Assembly (NCBI GenBank): GCA_900552125.1
Contig: URYK01000023.1
Span: 1 to 40,932, forward strand
Origin: an uncultured Solobacterium sp.
GTDB taxonomy: Bacteria > Bacillota_I > Bacilli_A > Erysipelotrichales > Erysipelotrichaceae
Reading direction: 5' to 3'
DNA: 40,932 nucleotides
In this document: positions 24,415 through 33,022 of the stretch, one piece after another
How positions within the stretch are numbered: position 1 is the stretch's first letter
Layout: each line of letters starts with the position of its first letter
Made by a program: the position numbers and the translations under genes
Notes under the pieces: model-generated
Databases searched by the model: none
What the model was told of the DNA's origin: nothing
Seen by the model: the letters and a program-made list of their open reading frames with translations, nothing else

Positions 24415-25740
24415 ATGAAACAGGAATCATTATTTCAGAATGACGTAAGTGCTTCTCCTCTAGCATCTAGACTACGTCCAACCACATTGGAAGAATATGT
24501 AGGGCAGAAGCATATTTTAGGTAAGGGAAAAGTGCTATATAATTTAATTGAAAAAGATATGATTTCTTCGATGATTTTCTGGGGCCCTCCTGGTGTTGGA
24601 AAAACTACTTTAGCGCGAATCATTGCGCAAAAAACACAGTCACATTTTATTAATTTTAGTGCAGTTACAAGTGGTATCAAGGAAATAAAAGCAGTAATGA
24701 AGGAAGCTGAGGAAGCATTTCATTTTGGTCGCAGAACGATTGTTTTTGTGGATGAAATTCATCGTTTTAATAAAGCTCAGCAGGATGCTTTTTTACCATA
24801 TGTAGAAAAAGGCAGTATCATTCTTATTGGCGCAACAACTGAAAATCCATCTTTTGAGGTTAACTCTGCGTTATTATCGCGTTGTAAAGTGTTTGTGCTG
24901 AAAGCCTTAGAAACAGATGATATTGTGGAACTTTTACAGAATGCATTGCATGATGAAAGAGGTTTTGGAAATCAAACCATTTTTATTGAGAAGCCCGATT
25001 TAGAAAAGATAGCAATATTTTCTAATGGAGATGCGAGAATGGCGCTGAATACCTTGGAAATGGTTGTGAATAATGGAGATTGGAAAGAAGACGGCATTTA
25101 TATTACGGAAGATGTTCTCCAGCAATGTATTAGTCAGAAAACATTTCTGTATGATCGTCAAGGTGAAGAACATTATAATCTGATTAGTGCTTTACATAAG
25201 TCAATGCGTAATTCAGATGTTGATGCGGCAATTTATTGGTTATCCAGGATGTTAGAAGCTGGAGAAGATCCGCTCTATGTTGCAAGAAGACTTGTTCGCT
25301 TTGCGAGTGAGGATATTGGAATGGCAGATAGTAGAGCTTTAGAAATCTGTGTAGCTGTATATCAAGCTTGTCATTTTCTTGGTATGCCGGAGTGCAGTGT
25401 TCATTTAACTCATGCGGTAACATATTTGTCATTGTCTCCAAAATCAAATGCTTTATATACAGCATATGGCAGTGCCAGTGAAGATGCATTGCAACAGCTG
25501 AAAGAACCAGTTCCGCTCCATCTTCGTAATGCGCCAACTACTTTGATGAAAGATCTGCATTATGGTGAAGGATATCAGTATGCCCATGATTTTGAATCAA
25601 AAATGACAACCATGGAATGTATGCCTTCCTCTTTAAAGAATAAGACCTATTATCATCCAACGATGCAAGGTAATGAAGCACGGGCTGCTAAACGTTTAAA
25701 TGACATAAAAGAGTGGAAGAAGAATCACCAAAACAAATAA
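24415..25740 (+). CDS. rarA: Replication-associated recombination protein RarA (MgsA)
   Basis: AAA+ ATPase of 441 residues acting at stalled replication forks, related to clamp-loader subunits. Visible are Walker A GPPGVGKT (57-64), Walker B FVDEIHRF with Asp113-Glu114, the sensor-1 segment GATTENPSF and the C-terminal oligomerisation part (LSRMLEAGEDPLYVARRLVRFASEDIGMAD and YHPTMQGNEARAAKRL). It ends at a bidirectional terminator. Confidence 0.93.
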   Translation: MKQESLFQNDVSASPLASRLRPTTLEEYVGQKHILGKGKVLYNLIEKDMISSMIFWGPPGVGKTTLARIIAQKTQSHFINFSAVTSGIKEIKAVMKEAEEAFHFGRRTIVFVDEIHRFNKAQQDAFLPYVEKGSIILIGATTENPSFEVNSALLSRCKVFVLKALETDDIVELLQNALHDERGFGNQTIFIEKPDLEKIAIFSNGDARMALNTLEMVVNNGDWKEDGIYITEDVLQQCISQKTFLYDRQGEEHYNLISALHKSMRNSDVDAAIYWLSRMLEAGEDPLYVARRLVRFASEDIGMADSRALEICVAVYQACHFLGMPECSVHLTHAVTYLSLSPKSNALYTAYGSASEDALQQLKEPVPLHLRNAPTTLMKDLHYGEGYQYAHDFESKMTTMECMPSSLKNKTYYHPTMQGNEARAAKRLNDIKEWKKNHQNK

Positions 25741-25762
25741 AAAGGTCAATTTCGACCTTTTT
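25739..25762. terminator. Bidirectional terminator
   Basis: The stem AAAAAGGTC / GACCTTTTT (25739-25747 with 25754-25762) with a 6-base loop serves rarA and the convergent SIS gene. Confidence 0.8.
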
Positions 25763-25766
25763 TCGT

Positions 25767-26498
25767 TTATTTCGAGATGGATGGAATTACATATTTATCA
25801 AATAATTCCTTATTTCTTTCATCAGCTCCATCTGTATTACTGGAAACAAAGACAGGAGCATCTATTCCATGTTCAGTTAATAATTCCACAAAACGTCCTA
25901 CAACACTTTGTGCTAAAAAACAGCCTGTAATTGTACTAACAGGTCCCATGCATACATCATCTTTGATTGATGTTGTGGCATCTCCATAAGGAGCATAATT
26001 ATCTAATACAACATCCGCAAGTTCAAATAAACGTAAGCCGCTTTCATGTCTTGACGCAATGGTTTTACTGTGGGTGAGAGATGTAATTGCGATGATTTTA
26101 GCTCCTTTTTTCTTTGCGCGTAAAACATATTCAATTAGTAACGAATTTCTTCCGGAATTGCTTGTGACTAGAAGTACATCACCTTCTTCAATGCTATATA
26201 GAGTATCAAGTACATCAGCGTAAGCACTGGTTCTTTCTAACGTTGTACTTTTGGTAGGGTGTGTCGCAAGAGTCATTTCAATTTCACAGATGGGATAAAT
26301 TTTAGCATAACCACCTGCTCTTGCATATAAATCCTGACCGATCATATGGGAATGTCCAGTTCCAAATGTGTAGATCTTATGATGTTGTTTCTCTGCCTCA
26401 AATAATAATTCAGCAGCTTTTTCGATTAAGGAGCGTTGTTGTTTGATGCAGGATATGCGAGATTCAATTTCGTGAAAATATGTGTCAAGAAAAGTCAT
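25767..26498 (-). CDS. SIS domain protein (UPF0309 type)
   Basis: A 243-residue cytoplasmic protein with a sugar isomerase (SIS) fold. Family signs are FGTGHSHMIGQDLYARAGG (phosphosugar-binding loop), VLLVTSNSGRNSLLIEYV and KIIAITSLTHS. Members bind phosphosugars and act as isomerases, etherases or regulators; this subgroup is uncharacterised. It is monocistronic, with a TGCTATACT extended -10 just upstream and an AAGGATGATG ribosome site. Confidence 0.85.
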   Translation of the reverse strand: MTFLDTYFHEIESRISCIKQQRSLIEKAAELLFEAEKQHHKIYTFGTGHSHMIGQDLYARAGGYAKIYPICEIEMTLATHPTKSTTLERTSAYADVLDTLYSIEEGDVLLVTSNSGRNSLLIEYVLRAKKKGAKIIAITSLTHSKTIASRHESGLRLFELADVVLDNYAPYGDATTSIKDDVCMGPVSTITGCFLAQSVVGRFVELLTEHGIDAPVFVSSNTDGADERNKELFDKYVIPSISK

Positions 26499-26524
26499 TA
26501 TTCATCATCCTTTCTGTTAATCAT

Positions 26525-26533
26525 AGTATAGCA
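26525..26533 (-). promoter_or_regulatory. Extended -10 promoter of the SIS gene
   Basis: On the minus strand TGCTATACT lies about 27 bases before the ATG; no clear -35. Confidence 0.4.
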
Positions 26534-26643
26534 CGAATATAAGATGATAGCGTTATGAAAAGTTTAATATTTTGTAGTATTTATATGGAAGAGATTATTT
26601 AAATTTTATATACTTATAGAGACAAGGGAGAGAATGGAGGATT

Positions 26644-26790
26644 ATGGAAAAAGTAACATGTGAATTAAGTCAGGATGAGTATAAACTCATATGCTTTTAT
26701 CGAGAATTAAGTGAGGAGAAGAAAAGTAAGTTTTTTCATCTTGTAATGACTTTAGAAACTTTATTGGTAAGTGGAAAGAAAGCAGAGTAA
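26644..26790 (+). CDS. Small hypothetical protein (48 residues)
   Basis: Soluble, charged small protein starting MEKVTCELSQDEYKLICFYR and ending LLVSGKKAE. Support comes from a good GGAGG site 3 bases before the ATG, a possible TATACT -10 at 26609-26614, and a dedicated terminator 21 bases after the stop. The composition (ELSEEKKSKFFHLVMTLE) suggests two or three amphipathic helices. No family recognised. Confidence 0.6.
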   Translation: MEKVTCELSQDEYKLICFYRELSEEKKSKFFHLVMTLETLLVSGKKAE

Positions 26791-26811
26791 TGTAGTAAAA
26801 GGAATTCATTG

Positions 26812-26838
26812 GAAAGGGTTTGCGAATCCTTTCTTTTC
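26812..26838 (+). terminator. Terminator of the small gene
   Basis: A 9-bp stem with one G-U pair (26812-26820 with 26825-26833), a TGCG loop and a T tract. Confidence 0.8.
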
Positions 26839-26947
26839 ATATTGGATAAGAGAAAATTATGTATGCATAAATATTTCTAATTTTCATTTTTTTCCATTGC
26901 GTAGTATACTGATTTAGCAATTTAAGTTGATAAAGGAGAAAAATAAT

Positions 26948-27979
26948 ATGATTTTTATTAAGGAAAAAGGTAAAGGAATTTTACTATGTTTTTTTATAGG
27001 CTGTATTGCCCTATTCTTAGGGAAAAAGTTTCCTATTATTGGAGGACCGGTATTTGCGATTTTAATTGGAATGATAGTAACGTTATGTATAAAAGAAAAA
27101 CAGCAATTTCAAGCTGGAATTACATTTACTTCTAAAAAAGTATTACAATATGCAGTTATATTGTTAGGGTTTGGACTTAATTTATCGGTAATCGCAAAGA
27201 CTGGTAAACAATCACTTCCGATTATTTTATCCACGATTACAACATCGCTGGTAATTGCTTATGTGTTGAAAAAAAGAATGAAGATTTCTAGCAATATTGC
27301 GACTTTGGTTGGTGTTGGTTCATCCATCTGTGGAGGTTCTGCGATTGCTGCAAGTGCTCCTGTGATTGAAGCTGATGATGAGGAGGTCGCAACAGCAATT
27401 TCAGTTATTTTTTTGTTTAATGTATTAGCAGCGATTATCTTTCCTTGGTTAGGTACACTTTTACATTTTCAAGGCAGTGAAGGCTTTGGTGTGTTTGCAG
27501 GAACTGCTGTTAATGATACTTCTAGTGTTACCGCAACTGCTTCTACTTGGGATAGCATGTATCATTTAGGAAGTGCCACTTTAGATAAAGCTGTGACAGT
27601 TAAATTGACACGTACATTGGCTATTATCCCTATTACTTTAGGCTTAGCATATTTTAAAATGCGCAAAGCTGGAGAAAAAAGTAAAACAAGTACATTCTCA
27701 TGGAAGAAAGTATTTCCATTCTTCATTCTTTACTTTCTTATGGCATCTATTATCACAACGATTTCTACTAATGTATTTCATATTTCAAATGAAGTATTTC
27801 TTCCGTTAAAGGAATTAAGTAAATTCTTTATTATTATGGCAATGGCTTCCATTGGTTTGAATACTGATATTGTGAAACTGATTAAAAATGGTGGAAAGCC
27901 GATTCTTTTAGGATTTTGTTGCTGGGTAGGAATAACGATTGTATCATTATGGATGCAGTATATGCTTAAAATATGGTAA
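26948..27979 (+). CDS. YeiH-family putative sulfate exporter (PF03601)
   Basis: Polytopic membrane protein, 343 residues, about ten helices. The family pattern is clear: [43 protein letters not shown] followed by [25 protein letters not shown], and [14 protein letters not shown]. The family is annotated as putative sulfate exporter, but transport has not been generally proven. The ATG at 26948 is preferred (AAGGAG 9 bases upstream) over the in-frame TTG at 26927. A DUF308-like membrane protein follows 54 bases later with no terminator between. Confidence 0.85.
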   Translation: MIFIKEKGKGILLCFFIGCIALFLGKKFPIIGGPVFAILIGMIVTLCIKEKQQFQAGITFTSKKVLQYAVILLGFGLNLSVIAKTGKQSLPIILSTITTSLVIAYVLKKRMKISSNIATLVGVGSSICGGSAIAASAPVIEADDEEVATAISVIFLFNVLAAIIFPWLGTLLHFQGSEGFGVFAGTAVNDTSSVTATASTWDSMYHLGSATLDKAVTVKLTRTLAIIPITLGLAYFKMRKAGEKSKTSTFSWKKVFPFFILYFLMASIITTISTNVFHISNEVFLPLKELSKFFIIMAMASIGLNTDIVKLIKNGGKPILLGFCCWVGITIVSLWMQYMLKIW

Positions 27980-28033
27980 AAAAGAGGATATAAGAAGAAA
28001 AAAGTGATATGATTAAGTATAGGAGGTCATATT

Positions 28034-28621
28034 ATGAATTTTAAAATAGAGAATTGGAAACTTTTTGTGCTTTCTATCTTTTATATCATTTTTTCGATTC
28101 TATCTTATGTAATTGAAAAAGAGAAGTTTTTGAATTTCTTTCAGATTGCGGGTATTATCATTATTCTGATAGGGTTCTTTCAAGTTTTAATTTATTTCTT
28201 TAAGAAAGATTATCAAAAGCCTGATGATTATAGTTTTTCTTTTGGTGTACTATACTGCATGGCAGGATTGATTGTAGCGACAAAACCCAATCTAATTGTG
28301 GATAATTATCCTAATGTTATATCAGGGGTAGTTGTTTTGGATGCGACACTTCGTCTGCAGTTTTCTATGAATTTATTTAGATTACAGGACAAACAATGGA
28401 AAATTCATTTAGGCTTAGCTGTTGTGCCTATCCTCTTAGGTATGAGTATTATATTGATTAAGATGCAGCCACATACATTACAAAATTTATTTAGTTTCTT
28501 ATTGTTGCTGGATGCAGCTGCGAATTTTTATACAATCCTTTATTATCGACATGTGATGAAACGTTATAATAGAAAAAATATACAGTTAGATGAAGAGGAT
28601 TATGAAATCATTGAGAAATAA
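28034..28621 (+). CDS. DUF308-like membrane protein
   Basis: A 195-residue protein with about six hydrophobic helices in pairs, as in HdeD/DUF308 proteins: WKLFVLSIFYIIFSILSYV, AGIIIILIGFFQVLIYFF, SFGVLYCMAGLIVA, NVISGVVVLDATLRLQFS, LGLAVVPILLGMSIILI and LFSFLLLLDAAANFYTI. The C-terminal tail is charged and cytoplasmic. Function unknown. It may be co-transcribed with the YeiH-like gene, and its AGGAGG lies properly before the ATG. Confidence 0.65.
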   Translation: MNFKIENWKLFVLSIFYIIFSILSYVIEKEKFLNFFQIAGIIIILIGFFQVLIYFFKKDYQKPDDYSFSFGVLYCMAGLIVATKPNLIVDNYPNVISGVVVLDATLRLQFSMNLFRLQDKQWKIHLGLAVVPILLGMSIILIKMQPHTLQNLFSFLLLLDAAANFYTILYYRHVMKRYNRKNIQLDEEDYEIIEK

Positions 28622-28668
28622 AAAAACACCTCATTATTTGTATAGGCACACAAGTAATGAGGTGTTTT
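28621..28668. terminator. Strong bidirectional terminator
   Basis: A 19-bp stem with one G-U pair (28623-28641 with 28650-28668) and an 8-base loop lies between convergent genes, with A and T flanks giving U runs on both strands. Confidence 0.9.
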
Positions 28669-28672
28669 CCTA

Positions 28673-29617
28673 TTAGTGAAACATATCTTTCTTTTTAAAA
28701 ATCCATATGGCAATTAGACAAGCAACCACAGAGATGAAAGTTGGGAACCACCAATGAGTGTTTCCAAAACCAGTTACGTTCATACCATAAAATGCAAAGA
28801 CTAATGCAGGAATCTGAACAACAAGTGTGATAACTGTTAATACTTTCATAACGATGTTTAGATTATTGGAAATAACAGAGGCAAAGGCATCCATTGTACC
28901 TGATAGGATATTGGAATAGATGTTACACATTTCAATTGCCTGGTGAACTTCAATCAATACATCTTCTAATAAGTCCTGATCTTCTTCATATAGCTTAATT
29001 AATCTTCCACGCATGATTTTGTTTAAAGTTACTTCATCGGTTTTTAATGATGTACTAAAGTATACTAGTGATTTTTCTAAACCAAGCATTTGAATTAATT
29101 CCTGATTTCTCATAGATTGGTGTAATTTTTGTTCTGTACGAGAAGAAATACGATCAATCTGACGTAGATAGATAAGGAAACGTTGTGAAATACGAAGCAG
29201 AAGCAATAATAAGAAACGTGTTTTCATATCCGTATTTATACCTTTGATTCTACCATTAGCCATATCTTCGATGCTTAGGTTTTCATATAAACAGATTGTG
29301 ATGACATAACCTTTCATGATTACGACGCCTAAAGGTAAGGTCGTATAAAGTAATGTGTTTTCATCAAAATTATCATCTTCTTCAGCACTAGGATAATCAA
29401 TGATAACTAGTGTCTGATTTACATCATCGTCATAGTCGATATGTGAGCTTTCTTCTTCATCTAGAGAAGATTTAATGAATTCAGGAAGGACTCCGATATG
29501 ATCAATTAAATAATCCACTTCTTCCGGTGTTGGTGCTACAGCGTTGATCCAGCATCCTGGTTCTGGCTGTTCAATGCGTTTTGTGACATTATCAAAAGTT
29601 TTGTAAAATTCCAACAT
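28673..29617 (-). CDS. corA: CorA family divalent metal ion transporter
   Basis: A 314-residue CorA-type channel protein, expected to take up Mg2+ (Co2+ or Ni2+ also possible). It has a large soluble N-terminal domain, a long helix rich in LEDVLIEVHQAIEM, then two C-terminal membrane helices with the selectivity motif YGMN at 277-280. The extracellular loop after GMN is VTGFGNTHWW, and the C terminus is basic (KKKDMFH). The ribosome site GGAGG (minus strand, 29629-29625) is inside a terminator-like hairpin. The upstream leader carries a proline/acidic peptide ORF, so expression probably responds to translation of that leader. Confidence 0.9.
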   Translation of the reverse strand: MLEFYKTFDNVTKRIEQPEPGCWINAVAPTPEEVDYLIDHIGVLPEFIKSSLDEEESSHIDYDDDVNQTLVIIDYPSAEEDDNFDENTLLYTTLPLGVVIMKGYVITICLYENLSIEDMANGRIKGINTDMKTRFLLLLLLRISQRFLIYLRQIDRISSRTEQKLHQSMRNQELIQMLGLEKSLVYFSTSLKTDEVTLNKIMRGRLIKLYEEDQDLLEDVLIEVHQAIEMCNIYSNILSGTMDAFASVISNNLNIVMKVLTVITLVVQIPALVFAFYGMNVTGFGNTHWWFPTFISVVACLIAIWIFKKKDMFH

Positions 29618-29663
29618 AAAAAAACCTCCTTTTTACAGGAGGAAAAGTAATATGCCTCCTGTA
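29618..29663 (-). promoter_or_regulatory. corA attenuator: antiterminator and terminator/SD-hiding hairpins
   Basis: On the minus strand the 9-bp hairpin TACAGGAGG / CCTCCTGTA (29663-29655 with 29642-29634) shares its right arm with a second hairpin, CCTCCT-GTAAAA-AGGAGG, followed by T7 (29642-29618). The two cannot form together. The second is an intrinsic terminator whose 3' arm is the corA ribosome site. A third segment CTCCTG (29706-29701) could pair with CAGGAG of the first arm. Confidence 0.75.
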
Positions 29664-29710
29664 TTATATTTTACATTTTTTTGACATGGACTCTCGGGCT
29701 CAGGAGACAT
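29633..29710 (-). CDS. corA leader peptide, proline/acidic (MgtL-like)
   Basis: A 25-codon ORF begins MSPEPESP and ends GGILLFLL, with AAGGTG 6 bases before its ATG. Its stop TAA lies in the shared arm of the attenuator, so a ribosome finishing the ORF would cover the antiterminator. Alternating Pro and Glu near the N terminus resembles enteric MgtL (which begins MEPDPTP or MDPEPTP). Such stretches destabilise translating ribosomes at low Mg2+. The ORF lies directly upstream of a CorA transporter. Translation and mechanism are inferred. Confidence 0.65.
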   Translation of the reverse strand: MSPEPESPCQKNVKYNTGGILLFLL

Positions 29711-29736
29711 ATAAACACCTTCTTTCTGACTGTGCT

Positions 29737-29745
29737 ATTATACCA
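29737..29745 (-). promoter_or_regulatory. Extended -10 promoter of the corA leader
   Basis: On the minus strand TGGTATAAT predicts a start near 29730 and a leader of about 113 bases. The rest of the gap, 29746-29850, is AT-rich with nothing recognised. Confidence 0.6.
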
Positions 29746-29850
29746 CAAATTTAAGTTAATAAAAGAGAAAAACTTTATATAAAATGAAAAAATTTTAAGT
29801 TAGGAAGAAAAAGATATAATTTTGTTTATAGTGTGTTATGGAAATATGAT

Positions 29851-29880
29851 AAAACAGGCAACAAAAGTTACCTGTTTTTA
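29851..29880 (-). terminator. Terminator of the DJ-1 family gene
   Basis: A 12-bp stem with one mismatch (29851-29862 with 29867-29878) gives a U tract on the minus strand. Confidence 0.7.
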
Positions 29881-29887
29881 GATGTAT

Positions 29888-30421
29888 TTAATAGTAAATT
29901 GACGCTTTTACTTCATCTGCTTTTTCTTTTCCTTCCAGTTTTTCGATGATTGCGAAAGCAAAGTCAATTACTGCAGCAGCACTTCTTCCAGTGATGATAT
30001 TTCCATCAGTTACTGTATACTGATCAATATAAGTACCACCAAAATCTTCGTTCATACTAGTGAAGCAGGTATATTTTTTATTTTTTAGATAACCTTGTTT
30101 TCCTAAAATAGTAGGAGCCGCACAGATTGCGCTGACTAGTTTATTATTCTCAATGAAATGTTTTAATATTGATAATACACGTTCATCCTTTTCTAGTTTT
30201 TGATAATGAGGTCCTCCAGGTAAGAAAAGCATATCATAAGCGTTGATATCCGCATCCTTTAAGTCTTTTAGGTTAGCACATGTGATATCAAAACGTCCAG
30301 TTGCGTTGGTATTATCAATGGCATATACATCAATAGTAATTCCAGTTCTTCTTAATAGGGCGATTGTGCCGATAGCTTCTAATTCTTCAAATCCATCTGT
30401 TAAAATACACATTACTTTCAT
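29888..30421 (-). CDS. DJ-1/PfpI family protein
   Basis: A 177-residue cytoplasmic protein of the DJ-1/PfpI superfamily. The likely catalytic Cys100 is in the nucleophile elbow SAICAAP, and Glu15 in GFEELEA corresponds to the conserved acidic residue beside that cysteine. FLPGG is also present. Relatives act as glyoxalases, deglycases, chaperones or stress proteins; the length and EELEA pattern are closest to the DJ-1/ThiJ group. It is monocistronic, with TGGTATAAT upstream and AAAAGGAGG before the ATG. Confidence 0.85.
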   Translation of the reverse strand: MKVMCILTDGFEELEAIGTIALLRRTGITIDVYAIDNTNATGRFDITCANLKDLKDADINAYDMLFLPGGPHYQKLEKDERVLSILKHFIENNKLVSAICAAPTILGKQGYLKNKKYTCFTSMNEDFGGTYIDQYTVTDGNIITGRSAAAVIDFAFAIIEKLEGKEKADEVKASIYY

Positions 30422-30447
30422 AACAAAATCCTCCTTTTTACGAAAAC

Positions 30448-30456
30448 ATTATACCA
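30448..30456 (-). promoter_or_regulatory. Extended -10 promoter of the DJ-1 family gene
   Basis: TGGTATAAT on the minus strand, about 27 bases before the ATG, without a clear -35. Confidence 0.5.
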
Positions 30457-30534
30457 CGTATTTTTGATCGGAATACATGATTTTATTCTTTTTATATAAG
30501 GAAGAGAATATGTTGTAAAAAGGGGTGTTAAGCT

Positions 30535-31878
30535 ATGGATAAATGGATACGAATCAATACGATGATTAATGGAATCGTATGGGGTAAGTATATGATTCTT
30601 TTTTTATTGTTAACGGGTTTATGGCTTATGTTACGGTTGAAGTTTTTGCCATTTACGCATTGGCGTCTACTATTTAAAAAGACAATAGGCTCATTAGGAA
30701 AAAAGAAAAAGGAACAGGGAATTACATCATTTCAGGCAGTCGCAACTGCTTTAGCTGGTACGTTAGGAGTAGGTAGTGTAGTAGGTGTCACAACTGCATT
30801 GACTATGGGTGGACCTGGTGCTTTATTTTGGATGTGTGTCAGTGCTATTTTAGGTATGATGGTAAAATATGCAGAGGTTGTGTTAGCTATTCATTATCGT
30901 AAAAAGATGGATGATGGAAGCTATATAGGAGGACCTATGACGACTTTGGAATATGGCTGTCGTATGGAATTTCTAGGGGTATTATTTGCGGTGCTATGTA
31001 TTTTTGCCTCTTTTGGAATTGGAAATGTGACACCTGCCAATACCATTACAGAGACAATTTCCATGTATTCAGACCTGCCTGCATGGGTGATTGGTGTTGT
31101 GCTTGCGATATTTGTGGCTTGGATCATATTTGATAAAAATAATCGAATTATGCGTTTTAATGAGATTACAATTCCTGTTATTTCTATTTTATATATAGGA
31201 GCTTGTTGTTATCTTATTTTCCTACATGCGGATAAGCTTGGCGGAGTGATTTCACTCATTTTAAAAGAAGCTTTTCAGCCGATTGCTTCAATAGGAGGAG
31301 TTAGTGGATTTGTGGTAGATCGAAGTATTCATTATGGAATATCACGTGGTGTATTCTCAAATGAAGCAGGAATGGGAAGCTCTCCAATTTCACATGCGTC
31401 TGTTTTACATGTTGATGCAATTGAACAAGGTTTTTGGGGTATTTTTGAAGTGTTTTTTGATACGATTGTGGTTTGTGTAATTACGGGATTGATGATTCTA
31501 ACAAGTGGTTTGTACGATAGCGGATTAGAAGGAGTAAGTCTAACGATTGCTTGTTTTACATCAGGTTTTGGCAAGGCTGGAGGTTTATTATTTGCGGTAT
31601 CGATTGTCGCCTTTGCGATTCCTTCCATACTTGGCTGGTATTATTATGCAAGAGAGTGTATACGATATCTTTGGAAGGGAAATATAATGTTGAGAATTTA
31701 TCAGCTGTTTTTTCTAATTTGCATAGTGGCTGGGGCACAGCTGGAATTACAGTTTGTATGGGATGTTGCGGATACATTAAATGGACTTATGGCAATTCCT
31801 AATCTAATTTCCCTAGTAATTTTATATCGAGTTGTGGTAAAATTAACGAAAGAATACATGAATAAAGTAGGGGAGTGA
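30535..31878 (+). CDS. Alanine/amino acid:cation symporter family protein (AGCS)
   Basis: A 447-residue membrane transporter of the AGCS family (sodium-coupled alanine/glycine uptake), with about ten helices. Family blocks: TALAGTLGVGSVVGVTTAL, MGGPGALFWM, MMVKYAEVVLAIHYR, GGPMTTLEYG and the late SRGVFSNEAGMGSSPISHAS. The canonical GTGNI of the first block reads GVGSV here, in the region that lines the ion and substrate site, so selectivity may differ. The gene is followed after four bases by glycerate kinase, suggesting that the imported compound may feed serine/glycerate metabolism. That link is inferred. Confidence 0.85.
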   Translation: MDKWIRINTMINGIVWGKYMILFLLLTGLWLMLRLKFLPFTHWRLLFKKTIGSLGKKKKEQGITSFQAVATALAGTLGVGSVVGVTTALTMGGPGALFWMCVSAILGMMVKYAEVVLAIHYRKKMDDGSYIGGPMTTLEYGCRMEFLGVLFAVLCIFASFGIGNVTPANTITETISMYSDLPAWVIGVVLAIFVAWIIFDKNNRIMRFNEITIPVISILYIGACCYLIFLHADKLGGVISLILKEAFQPIASIGGVSGFVVDRSIHYGISRGVFSNEAGMGSSPISHASVLHVDAIEQGFWGIFEVFFDTIVVCVITGLMILTSGLYDSGLEGVSLTIACFTSGFGKAGGLLFAVSIVAFAIPSILGWYYYARECIRYLWKGNIMLRIYQLFFLICIVAGAQLELQFVWDVADTLNGLMAIPNLISLVILYRVVVKLTKEYMNKVGE

Positions 31879-31882
31879 TGAA

Positions 31883-33022
31883 ATGAAAGTTGTAATAGCC
31901 TGCGATTCTTATAAAGGCTGCATGACTTCAAGAGAGGTTGCTCAACGTATGGAAGAAGGAATATGGCAAGTCGATTCTAATATCTGTACAAAGTCTTATA
32001 TCATTGCCGATGGCGGAGAAGGAACAGTAGAAGCATTTCATGAAACATGCCATGGAAAGAAACAGATTGTCCAGGCAAGTGATGCTTATGGAAAAAGAAT
32101 CATGACAGAGTATACAATCATTGATGATGGGAATACAGCAGTTATCGAGGTAGCGAATATTATTGGTTTAAATATGCATGAACGAGAAAAAAGAGCTCCT
32201 TTTTTTGGTAGCAGTTTTGGAGTAGGAACTGTTATTTTACATGCAGTGGAAATGGGATGTAAGAAAATTATTATTGGATTAGGCGGCAGTGCTACTAATG
32301 ATGGTGGTATGGGTCTATTGCAGGCTTTAGGGTGTCGTTATTATGATAGTATGCATCAATACTTATCTCCACAGGCGATGAATCTTGAGAAGGTTCGTTA
32401 TATTGATTTCAATAGATTGAATAAATTAGAAGGAATCGAACTAATTGCGGCATGTGATGTAAAAAATCATTTATTAGGTGAAAACGGAGCTACGTATGTG
32501 TTTGGTAAACAAAAAGGATTCTATCCTAATCAGATTCGAAAAATTGAAACGGGAATGGAAAATTTCCGTAATCAGATTCAGCGTTATACAAGTATTGACA
32601 TTAATGAATTTGAAGGGGGAGGAGCAGCTGGCGGAATTGGGGCTGTGCTGATTGGCTTATTAGGAGCTAAGATGATACCTGGTATTGATCTATTGTTGTC
32701 ATGCAGTGATATTGAAGAGGAGATTGCGGATTGTGATTTAGTGATTACCGGAGAAGGTCAAAGTGATCAGCAGACGATGTATGGGAAAGTTCCTGTGGGA
32801 ATTTTACGTTTAGCAAATCGTTATCAAAAGCCTTGTATATGTATTAGCGGAGCATTGGGAATCGGTTATCAGTCACTATATGATTTAGGATTTATTGGTA
32901 TTTATAGTATTGCGGATCGAGCGATGTCTTTCCAGCAGGCTTTGGAACAGGCACCTGAAAAATTAACTGCCGCAACGTATGGCATAATGAAAACTATTCA
33001 ATATTTTTATAAGGGACAGTAA
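31883..33022 (+). CDS. glxK: Glycerate kinase
   Basis: Glycerate kinase of the GarK/GlxK type, 379 residues, phosphorylating D-glycerate to a phosphoglycerate. Family signs: the N-terminal ACDSYKGCMTS, IADGGEGTVEAF, GLGGSATNDGGMGLLQALG, GGGAAGGIGAVLIGLLGAKMIPGIDLLL and TGEGQSDQQTMYGKVPVGI. The ribosome site GGGGAGTG overlaps the end of the symporter gene, so the pair is coupled. A terminator spans the stop codon. Confidence 0.92.
   Translation: MKVVIACDSYKGCMTSREVAQRMEEGIWQVDSNICTKSYIIADGGEGTVEAFHETCHGKKQIVQASDAYGKRIMTEYTIIDDGNTAVIEVANIIGLNMHEREKRAPFFGSSFGVGTVILHAVEMGCKKIIIGLGGSATNDGGMGLLQALGCRYYDSMHQYLSPQAMNLEKVRYIDFNRLNKLEGIELIAACDVKNHLLGENGATYVFGKQKGFYPNQIRKIETGMENFRNQIQRYTSIDINEFEGGGAAGGIGAVLIGLLGAKMIPGIDLLLSCSDIEEEIADCDLVITGEGQSDQQTMYGKVPVGILRLANRYQKPCICISGALGIGYQSLYDLGFIGIYSIADRAMSFQQALEQAPEKLTAATYGIMKTIQYFYKGQ

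Noticed and set aside
25184..25537. 117-residue antisense ORF inside rarA
   Set aside because: Mirror of a conserved AAA+ gene with His/Leu-rich shadow composition.
29618..29730. M-box, yybP-ykoY or other known metal riboswitch upstream of corA
   Set aside because: The leader is shorter than an M-box and none of the conserved motifs I remember for these classes is visible; a covariance search would decide.
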